Shown here in pieces: positions 16,119 through 21,685 of a DNA stretch of 21,685 bases; the first letter of the stretch is position 1, and each line of letters opens with the position of its first letter. Under the pieces are notes generated by a model. The model ran no database searches. It was not told where the DNA came from and saw only the letters and a program-made list of their open reading frames with translations. Position numbers and translations under genes: made by a program. This DNA is from a bacterium HR20 (GTDB taxonomy: Bacteria; Bacteroidota; Ignavibacteria; Kapaibacteriales; NICIL-2): the NCBI GenBank assembly GCA_002898675.1, contig BEHW01000025.1:1-21685 (forward strand), in the 5' to 3' direction.

Positions 16119-17552
16119 CTAAAGTTTGATGCAAACATTTTTCGCTTCGGTGAAAAAACGGTACGCTTCCCAGCCTCCTTCCCGACCGGAGCCACTCTGC
16201 TTGATGCCACCAAACGGCGTTCGTAGATCGCGGAGCATCCAGCAGTTGACCCAGACGATCCCGCACGCCAGCTGTGCAGCGACGCGGTGTGCACGGCGGA
16301 GGTTTTCCGTCCAGATGCTCGCGGCCAAGCCGTAACAAACACCATTGGCAAGCTCGATAGCCTCGTCTTCACGCTCGAAGGGGAGAAACGTTACAACCGG
16401 ACCGAAAATTTCCTCTTGATTGGCGTAGCATGTTGGTGGAAGGTCAGCAATCACCGTGGGTTCGACAAACCATCCGCGTGCGCAGCGACCTTCGAGTTGA
16501 GCGGGCTTGCCGCCAGTGAGGATGCGGCCACCATCGCGGCGTGCTTGCTCGATGGCACCGAGCACTTTGCGGTAATGCGCCTCAGAAACCAGAGCGCCGA
16601 TTTCTGTCCGCTCATCGAGTGGATCCCCGACGACAAGCGTTTCAACCTGGCGAGTACAACGCTCGACGACTTCCGAATAGATCGTGCGTTCGACGAGGAT
16701 GCGCGAGCCGCACAGGCAGATTTCGCCTTGGTTGAGAAATCCAGCTCGAACAATCTGCGGGATGGCGGTGTCGAGGTCTGCATCAGCGAATACGATGGTT
16801 GGATTTTTTCCCCCAAGCTCGAGCGAAAGTTTCTTGAACATCGGTGCTGCAGTGCGGGCAATGTACTCCCCGGTCGCGGTACTGCCAGTAAACGAAATTG
16901 CACGCACCTGCGGGTGTTCCACTATCGCAGCGCCGGCGCGAGCGCCATAGCCATGGATGATGTTGAGCACGCCAGGCGGCAGTCCGCACTCGTTGCAAAG
17001 CTCTGCAAACATCATTGCGGTCAGTGGTGTCAGCTCCGATGGCTTGGCGACGACGGTGTTACCGAAGGCGAGTGCTGGTGCGATCTTCCAGGTGAACAGG
17101 TAGAGCGGCAAGTTCCAGGGTGAGATGCACCCGACCACCCCAAGTGGCTCGCGCAGGGTGTAGTTGAGTGCGCCCGGGGATGGATGCGCTTCCGTTGCAA
17201 CGTGGAGTGCTGCCGCAGCGAAGAATCGGAGATTAGCAATCGAGCGTGGAATGTCGAGTGTGCGGGCGAGCGCAACAGGTTTTCCTTGATCGCGGGATTC
17301 CGCAGTGGCGAACTCTTCAAGTCGCTCTTCGAGCCTATCAGCAATGCAGTTGAGTAATGCCGCCCGTTCCGCTGCAGGGCGTTGTGCCCAACTCGGCCAC
17401 GCACGCAGGGCCGCCGCAACCGCCTCTTGAACTTCTTCGCTCCCGCCAGAGGCAACGCGCCCATAGACGTGGCCAGTGGCAGGTTCAATAACGTCAATCC
17501 ATTCAGCAGAAGAGACAAAGTGCCCATCAATGAAGTGGCAGAGTTGTTCCAT
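16119..17552 (-). CDS. Aldehyde dehydrogenase, 2-aminomuconate-semialdehyde dehydrogenase type
   Basis: The 477-residue NAD(P)-dependent aldehyde dehydrogenase has complete catalytic features: PWN with Asn147, VVAKPSE with Lys170, LELGGKN with Glu245, and FLNQGEICLC with the nucleophile Cys279. The stretch NQGEICLCGSRI, the segment DIPRSIANLRFFA, and the C-terminal WVNCWMLRDLRTPFGGIKQSG...FFTEAKNVCIKL match the ALDH8A1/AMSDH branch (also close to hydroxymuconic-semialdehyde dehydrogenases) as I recall it. It would oxidise 2-aminomuconate semialdehyde to 2-aminomuconate in tryptophan/3-hydroxyanthranilate breakdown. The product is the substrate of the RidA-type deaminase encoded two genes downstream. 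Kynureninase, 3-hydroxyanthranilate dioxygenase and ACMSD are not in this window. The gene is divergent from the recombinase gene. Substrate identity is inferred. Confidence 0.85.
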   Translation of the reverse strand: MEQLCHFIDGHFVSSAEWIDVIEPATGHVYGRVASGGSEEVQEAVAAALRAWPSWAQRPAAERAALLNCIADRLEERLEEFATAESRDQGKPVALARTLDIPRSIANLRFFAAAALHVATEAHPSPGALNYTLREPLGVVGCISPWNLPLYLFTWKIAPALAFGNTVVAKPSELTPLTAMMFAELCNECGLPPGVLNIIHGYGARAGAAIVEHPQVRAISFTGSTATGEYIARTAAPMFKKLSLELGGKNPTIVFADADLDTAIPQIVRAGFLNQGEICLCGSRILVERTIYSEVVERCTRQVETLVVGDPLDERTEIGALVSEAHYRKVLGAIEQARRDGGRILTGGKPAQLEGRCARGWFVEPTVIADLPPTCYANQEEIFGPVVTFLPFEREDEAIELANGVCYGLAASIWTENLRRAHRVAAQLACGIVWVNCWMLRDLRTPFGGIKQSGSGREGGWEAYRFFTEAKNVCIKL

Positions 17553-17656
17553 CGGCGCTTGTGGCGGTGTTCCTGCTACCGGCGAAGATACTCAAATTGC
17601 GATTGCGCACCTTCGGTGCTTCTGGCATTGTTGTTGTATCTTGTAGCGCAGCAAGA
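17553..17656. promoter_or_regulatory. Divergent intergenic region between aldehyde dehydrogenase and recombinase genes
   Basis: At 104 bp this is the largest non-coding gap in the window and must hold both promoters. A small perfect dyad lies at 17607-17619 (GCACC, loop TTC, GGTGC). A near-match to the -7 box faces the recombinase (TATCTTG at 17637-17643). On the minus strand TATCTTCG, one mismatch from TAnnTTTG, faces the dehydrogenase. None is an exact consensus. Confidence 0.4.
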
Positions 17657-18589
17657 ATGCACATCTTCCCTCCGGACATGGACATTGCTTATGCCTACGA
17701 GCGTTTTGCCGAGTGGCTGTCGGTGCAAGGGTATCGTCCGCATACCCAGCGCCGCTATTGCGATGCCGTCGCAGAATTCTGTGCCTACCAGAGCGAGAGC
17801 GCATCCAGCGCGGCAGCAGTCGGTGAGCTAACAGCGCAGCACGTTCGCGGGTTTATAGCGCATCTGTACAAGCGTGGAAATGCCAAGCGAACGATCGTAA
17901 CGAAGCTCAGCGCACTGCGAACGTTCTTTCACTTCTGCCAGGAGCGCAGGTGGTGCAACGGCAACCCCGCCCGTGCGGTGAGCCTGCCAAAGCTCGATAA
18001 GCCACTGCCGTCGGTGTTGCAACAAGCGCAAGTTGCTCAAGCGCTCGAGCGGATTGATCGTTCGACGCCGTGGGGCTGGTGTCTTGCGGCACTTGTGGAG
18101 TTGCTCTATTCGAGTGGGATGCGCATTAGCGAAGCGCTCAGCTTGGAATGCGATTCGATAGATCCGGTAGCACTGACTGTGCGCGTTGTTGGCAAGGGCG
18201 GCAAAGAGCGTGTTGTCCTTCTCGGCAAGCAAGCGTTTGAGGCAATTGAGCAATACAAGCGCTGCCGCGCTGCGCTTGGTCCTGCCGCTGGCGAGCGGGC
18301 GCTGTTCCTTTCGCCACGGGGGAAGCCGCTCCGCCCTGCGCAAGCCTGGCGTGCTATTCGGAAGTTGCTCGAGGGCATCAGCGACGCACCGCGACGTTCG
18401 CCGCACATCTTTCGCCATAGCTTTGCAACGCACCTCCTCGATCGCGGTGCTGATCTCCAAGCAGTTTCGATGCTCCTTGGGCATAGCTCGCTCCGCTCAA
18501 CGCAGGTTTATACCCACGTTTCGATCGAGCGACTCCGTCAGGCGTATGCTCAGGCACATCCGCGTGCAACATCACCGGACAAGGACTAA
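17657..18589 (+). CDS. Tyrosine recombinase of the XerC/XerD family
   Basis: The 310-residue product has an N-terminal SAM-like DNA-binding domain (about 8-100; AYERFAEWLSVQGY, TKLSALRTFFHF) and a C-terminal catalytic domain. The full catalytic set is present: Arg156 (GMRISEAL), Lys180 (VVGKGGKER), His250 and Arg253 (HIFRHSFATHLL), His276 (LLGHSS) and nucleophile Tyr285 (STQVYTHVS). Spacing from Arg to Lys and from HxxR to His to Tyr fits XerD. Xer enzymes resolve chromosome dimers at dif sites. The single housekeeping-like context, with no phage or integron genes nearby, favours that role over an integrase. The frame is open to 17561, but the ATG at 17657 gives the normal family length; the next ATG (17678) is also plausible. 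The stop shares one base with the following start (TAATG). XerC and XerD cannot be separated from this sequence alone. Confidence 0.9.
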   Translation: MHIFPPDMDIAYAYERFAEWLSVQGYRPHTQRRYCDAVAEFCAYQSESASSAAAVGELTAQHVRGFIAHLYKRGNAKRTIVTKLSALRTFFHFCQERRWCNGNPARAVSLPKLDKPLPSVLQQAQVAQALERIDRSTPWGWCLAALVELLYSSGMRISEALSLECDSIDPVALTVRVVGKGGKERVVLLGKQAFEAIEQYKRCRAALGPAAGERALFLSPRGKPLRPAQAWRAIRKLLEGISDAPRRSPHIFRHSFATHLLDRGADLQAVSMLLGHSSLRSTQVYTHVSIERLRQAYAQAHPRATSPDKD

Positions 18590-19578
18590 TGAAGCAACCA
18601 GTTGCCGTCGCGGTCATCGGGTGTGGCTACCTTGGAAGTATCCACGCACGGCTGTGGACGCAGTGTCAGCGAGCGGTACTGGTAGGGGTGTTCGACATCG
18701 TAGCTGAGCGTGCCAGGAAGCTTGCAGCAGAACTCGGCGTCCCGGCGTTTGGCTCGCTCGGCGAGGCACTCGATGCATGCGAAGCCGTCACAGTAGCAAC
18801 GACGACCTCCGAGCATGCAAACGTGGCGTGTGCAGCGCTGGAGGGCGGCAAGCACGTTCTGCTCGAAAAGCCCGTTGCAGCAACGCTTGAAGAAGCCGAG
18901 CGCATCGAGGTCGCCGCAGCTCGCGCGGGAACGGTCGTCCACGTTGGGCACGTCGAGCGTTACAATCCAGCCTTCCGTGCTGCACTGCGCTATGTAACTC
19001 GTCCGCTCTTTATCGAAGCGCATCGTCTCAGCCCCTTTCGCAAGCGTGGTACAGATGTATCGGTCATCGGCGATTTGATGGTGCACGATCTCGACCTGGT
19101 CCTTGCGCTGACAAGAGAGCCAGTCGTTCGTATTGAGGCACACGGCGTTGGGGTGATCAGTAGCTCAGTGGATATCGCCAACGCGCGCCTGGAGTTCGCC
19201 AGCGGGTGTATCGCCAATCTCACAGCATCACGCTTGACGCCAAAGCCGCTGCGCAAGCTGCGCCTGTTTCAGCCGATGGCATACATGTCACTCGATTTTT
19301 CGGTACCGGATTTAGAGGTGTATCGGATTGATGATGGCCAGCATGATGGCGGTGGGACAATCGTCGCGCATGCCGGTGGGAATGCGATTTGGTATGAGCA
19401 TCCGCTCATCGAGCCAGGCAATGCAATCGCAGACGAGCACCGCGCATTTGTGGCGAGTATTCTCGATGGCGCACCTGCGATCGTTTCGCTCAGCGATGGG
19501 ATTGCAGCACTCCGTCTTGCAGCGGCGATCGAACAGGAAGTGCAAAAGCGCATGGAACAGCTTCAGCTTCGGCGATGA
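18589..19578 (+). CDS. Gfo/Idh/MocA-family oxidoreductase, GnnA-like (lipid A sugar nucleotide)
   Basis: The 329-residue product has an N-terminal Rossmann domain with GCGYLG (11-16), an EKP motif (93-95), and a C-terminal alpha/beta domain. The segments GHVERYNPAF (120-129), RPLFIEAHRLSPF, DLMVHDLDL (162-170), GCIANLTASRLTPK and LRKLRLFQP mark the subgroup found in lipid A clusters. GnnA in that subgroup oxidises the 3-OH of UDP-GlcNAc, so that the partner aminotransferase GnnB can install a 3-amino group. The match is from remembered conservation, so another sugar-nucleotide dehydrogenase is possible. No gnnB or lpx gene is in view. It overlaps the recombinase stop by 1 nt and the outer-membrane protein start by 4 nt, so the three genes are probably co-transcribed. 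Confidence 0.85.
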   Translation: MKQPVAVAVIGCGYLGSIHARLWTQCQRAVLVGVFDIVAERARKLAAELGVPAFGSLGEALDACEAVTVATTTSEHANVACAALEGGKHVLLEKPVAATLEEAERIEVAAARAGTVVHVGHVERYNPAFRAALRYVTRPLFIEAHRLSPFRKRGTDVSVIGDLMVHDLDLVLALTREPVVRIEAHGVGVISSSVDIANARLEFASGCIANLTASRLTPKPLRKLRLFQPMAYMSLDFSVPDLEVYRIDDGQHDGGGTIVAHAGGNAIWYEHPLIEPGNAIADEHRAFVASILDGAPAIVSLSDGIAALRLAAAIEQEVQKRMEQLQLRR

Positions 19579-21017
19579 TGCATCGTCTTGCGCTCTTGCT
19601 GCTGGTGGTTACCCTGGGACGAGCACAAGTGGAGCTGAGCGATTCACCGCGCGCGGGAGCACTCGTGCTGGCACCGAACTTCGCCAGCGGCTATCAAGCG
19701 CTGTGGGCGAATCCTGCCAATCTGGGGTTTGTACCAACAACGATTACCTTCGCACTCGGTACGCCAATGGGATATGGCCAGTATCATTACGCTCGCCGTT
19801 GGAGTATCGGGATTGGGGAAATTGGAGGCAGCGCTGCCTCCAATGCACTCAGCTTCGGGCAGCTTGCGGCGATTATCTTCCAGCTCGACCAACAGCGCCT
19901 GTCGCTTGCGGATAAACGACGTGCTGCAGAGAACTTTTCCGGACGGGGAATCGCGTTCAATCTCGATGCATTGCTCATCGGCATTGGCTATCAAAGCTCC
20001 GGCTGGGGTGGAATTGCTATAGGCGTTCGCGATCGTATCAGCGCAGAGTTCCGGCTCAATAGTATGCTCGCGCGCATTGCATTCTTAGGCAGGTACGACA
20101 CGTACTTCGACTCAACGGCGATCAACTGGCGTGGCGATACCGTCGGCTACGCACGCACGCCGAAGCGCTACTCAGAGCTGTTTGATTCGAGCCGTATTGG
20201 AATGAGCTGGCTGCGGGACTATGCGATCGGCTATGGCGTTCGACTCTACAACGGACGTCACGTGCAACTCTACGGAGGCGTTGTCGGGCGACTCATCGAA
20301 GGCTACATCCTGCTCGATGGGAAAATCGAAAACCGCACCATCACGGCGTACTCAGCAATCTCGCCGTACTTCAACGTCAGCTATGGCAAAGCAACAACGC
20401 CCTCGCTCCGACCTGGCGATGGGCTTGTCCCGGTCGGAAGCGGGTTCGGTGGCGATGTAGGACTGACGCTCGATGTCGGCGGCCGTTGGCGCGGATCGCT
20501 CGCGGTGCTCGATATTGGGTCCGTCTGGTGGGATGGCAACGTCTTTGCCGTCGAGGATACCGTTCTCAATGGCATGATCACGACGGGATTTTCCTCGTAC
20601 AACATCTTCGCTGAAGCGCAGAACATCACCGGCGAGGGAGGCTATTTCAAGTGGAGCGGCCTGCCAGGGGTACGCAGAATGCTCCCGACACGACTGCGAG
20701 TGGCACTGAGCCACTCCATCGGAATTGAGCGTGACGTAGGGATTGAAGCAACAGTTCCACTCCGTCCCGATGCACCGGGGGCTCCGCCGTTTTTTGTCAC
20801 GCTGGGGACGCGGTACTGGGTCAATGCGCAGCTCATCGTCAGTGGTGGCCTCCGTATTGGGACGATTGCTGCGTGGGCGCTTCCCGTGGCGGTGCAGGTG
20901 GCGCTGTGGGATGGACGCTGGGAGCTTGGCCTTTCAACGCAAGACCTTGCATCGCTGATTTTGCCGAAGCGTCCCGTCCTATCGCTGGCGGTTGCTCTGC
21001 TGCAATTTCGCTTTTAG
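19575..21017 (+). CDS. Outer-membrane beta-barrel protein (DUF5723/PorV-like)
   Basis: The 480-residue product has a signal peptide ending near LGRA/Q (residues 1-17). The mature N-terminus contains GALVLAPNFASGYQALWANPANLGF, the 'xxALxxNPAxL' entry motif common to FadL/PorV-type and DUF5723 barrels. Alternating amphipathic strands follow (RLYNGRHVQLYGGVVGRLIEG; DVGIEATVPL; GTRYWVNAQLIVSGGLRIG), and the C-terminus ends LLQFRF, with a terminal Phe as expected for BAM recognition. Barrels of this group are widespread in T9SS-bearing bacteria, but the function of this one is unknown. The start (ATGATG) overlaps the preceding TGA, and no Shine-Dalgarno sequence is evident. The gene contains a perfect 24-bp palindrome early on, and its last 39 nt overlap the convergent lipoprotein gene. 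Confidence 0.85.
   Translation: MMHRLALLLLVVTLGRAQVELSDSPRAGALVLAPNFASGYQALWANPANLGFVPTTITFALGTPMGYGQYHYARRWSIGIGEIGGSAASNALSFGQLAAIIFQLDQQRLSLADKRRAAENFSGRGIAFNLDALLIGIGYQSSGWGGIAIGVRDRISAEFRLNSMLARIAFLGRYDTYFDSTAINWRGDTVGYARTPKRYSELFDSSRIGMSWLRDYAIGYGVRLYNGRHVQLYGGVVGRLIEGYILLDGKIENRTITAYSAISPYFNVSYGKATTPSLRPGDGLVPVGSGFGGDVGLTLDVGGRWRGSLAVLDIGSVWWDGNVFAVEDTVLNGMITTGFSSYNIFAEAQNITGEGGYFKWSGLPGVRRMLPTRLRVALSHSIGIERDVGIEATVPLRPDAPGAPPFFVTLGTRYWVNAQLIVSGGLRIGTIAAWALPVAVQVALWDGRWELGLSTQDLASLILPKRPVLSLAVALLQFRF
19821..19844. repeat. Perfect 24-bp palindrome within the barrel gene
   Basis: Arm ATTGGAGGCAGC (19821-19832) is followed directly by its exact reverse complement (19833-19844), with no spacer. 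In frame it encodes IGGSAASN near residue 83 of the barrel protein. It could form a cruciform or an mRNA hairpin, or bind a dimeric protein. I found no second copy in the window. Confidence 0.9.
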
Positions 21018-21296
21018 TTCGACGTGTCGCAGGGCGCGGGCGCGTGCAGTATCCAGGAGCGTTCGAAGTCGCTCTGGATCGCGGGCACGCTCGATAAACT
21101 CCCGACGGAAGGCTTCTTCGCTGTACCCATGCTTGGCGAGCACGTCCTGGACCTGGCGATTGCCATCGGTCGAATCGCGTTGACTCATGCGGACGACGAG
21201 AATATCCGTGTACGTTTCCACGAAACGGTCGTCGCTGCCAGAACACGCTGCAAGAAGGACCGCGCAGAGGGCGATCAGCGCACTACGCTGCCACAT
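20979..21296 (-). CDS. Small lipoprotein downstream of lon
   Basis: The 105-residue product has a lipoprotein signal ending LLAAC (Cys18), followed by SGSDDRF. The mature part is short and largely helical: FVETYTDILVVRMSQRD, QDVLAKHGYSEEAFRREF, then ARDPERLRTLLDTARARALRH. The general pattern (lipobox, then a 'Y..ILV.R' helix and a GY-x-x-x-x-F helix) recalls DUF4296-type small lipoproteins of Bacteroidota, but I cannot assign a family with confidence. The ATG at 21296 lies inside the last codons of lon (14-nt overlap), indicating coupling. The open frame continues upstream only as a lon shadow. The 3' end overlaps the convergent barrel gene by 39 nt. Confidence 0.75.
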   Translation of the reverse strand: MWQRSALIALCAVLLAACSGSDDRFVETYTDILVVRMSQRDSTDGNRQVQDVLAKHGYSEEAFRREFIERARDPERLRTLLDTARARALRHVELKAKLQQSNRQR

Positions 21297-21685
21297 GGGA
21301 TTCGGACAGTTGACCGTTCGACGTAGAGCTGTCCTCGGTGATAAGTGGCGTGCGGAACACAAGCGGTAGTGCCTCTTGGATGGTGGAAACGTAGTGGATC
21401 GTCATCTCGGAGGTCAGGTGCACGGGGAGCTCCTCGATGTCGCTGCGATTGTCGCTGGGAACGATGACGGTTGTGATGCCATTCCGCTTGGCTGCCAGGA
21501 GCTTTTCGTTGAGTCCGCCGACAGGGAGCACCATTCCGCGCAGGGTGATTTCGCCGGTCATCGCAACATCGCCACGCACCGGAATGCCGCGTGCTGCAGA
21601 GATCAGCGCAATCGTCATTGTGATCCCAGCACTTGGACCATCTTTGGGAATTGCACCTTCAGGGACGTGGATGTGGATGTCTTTG
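21283..21685 (-). CDS. lon: ATP-dependent protease Lon, C-terminal end (cut by window edge)
   Basis: The last 133 codons of Lon are present, entering from the right edge. They hold most of the proteolytic domain: IHVPEGAIPKDGPSAG with the catalytic Ser, GDVAMTGEITLRGMVLPVGGLNEKLLAAKR with the catalytic Lys of the Ser-Lys dyad, then GITTVIVPSDNRSDIEELP and a non-conserved tail ending SHVAA. Lon degrades misfolded and regulatory proteins in the cytoplasm. The ATPase and substrate-binding domains lie outside the window. The stop is TAG, and the gene overlaps the downstream lipoprotein by 14 nt. Confidence 0.95.
   Translation of the reverse strand, partial: KDIHIHVPEGAIPKDGPSAGITMTIALISAARGIPVRGDVAMTGEITLRGMVLPVGGLNEKLLAAKRNGITTVIVPSDNRSDIEELPVHLTSEMTIHYVSTIQEALPLVFRTPLITEDSSTSNGQLSESHVAA

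Noticed and set aside
17607..17619. The GCACC/GGTGC dyad as a transcription terminator
   Set aside because: The stem is only 5 bp, no T-tract follows on either strand, and it lies between divergent starts where no terminator is needed.
19821..19844. The 24-bp palindrome as a dif site for the neighbouring Xer recombinase
   Set aside because: Known dif sites have two 11-bp arms around a 6-8 bp asymmetric centre and lie outside genes. This dyad has no spacer and lies in coding sequence.

Overview
The window is a gene-dense stretch of roughly 55-60% GC by eye. It has 16 genes if the amber-interrupted secreted gene is counted once, almost no intergenic space, and no tRNA, rRNA, CRISPR array or insertion sequence that I can see. 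The gene content points to the Bacteroidota/Chlorobiota (FCB) assemblage. The clues are two gene units ending in type IX secretion (T9SS) sorting domains, Hydin/SPD-2-like 'choice-of-anchor' modules, a TonB receptor with a carboxypeptidase-regulatory-like N-terminus, a DUF5723/PorV-like barrel, and TAnnTTTG promoter boxes. A Kapabacteria/Chlorobi-like lineage is my best guess, but this is inference from content, not a phylogeny.

Left part (1-5525). A surface-polysaccharide block (Wzx-like flippase, cut by the window edge, and a heparinase II/III-family protein) runs leftwards. It is divergent from wecB (UDP-GlcNAc 2-epimerase), which is translationally coupled by ATGA overlaps to era and to a 2-oxoacid dehydrogenase E1-alpha gene. 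Centre-left (5522-8777, minus strand) is a three-gene outer-membrane uptake cassette: a small exported Cys/His-rich protein, a TonB-dependent receptor resembling metal (ZnuD-type) receptors, and a lipoprotein. A TAnnTTTG box precedes the cassette, and a terminator-like hairpin lies between its first and second genes.

Centre (8796-17552, minus strand) is an operon-like run. In order it holds an aldehyde dehydrogenase of the 2-aminomuconate-semialdehyde type, a T9SS-exported protein, a RidA-family 2-aminomuconate-deaminase-like enzyme, and a very large glycine-rich, multi-domain T9SS protein. The two enzymes catalyse consecutive steps of the kynurenine/2-aminomuconate pathway but have a secreted protein gene wedged between them. 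The large gene is split by one in-frame TAG codon into an export-competent N-terminal part without a sorting signal and a C-terminal part with the sorting signal but no signal peptide.

Right part (17657-21685). A divergent run holds a XerC/D-type tyrosine recombinase, a GnnA-like sugar-nucleotide oxidoreductase (lipid A) and an outer-membrane barrel protein, with 1-4 nt overlaps. A perfect 24-bp palindrome lies inside the barrel gene. Facing it are a small lipoprotein and the C-terminal end of Lon protease. Both convergent gene pairs overlap (4 and 39 nt), so no room is left for ordinary terminators.
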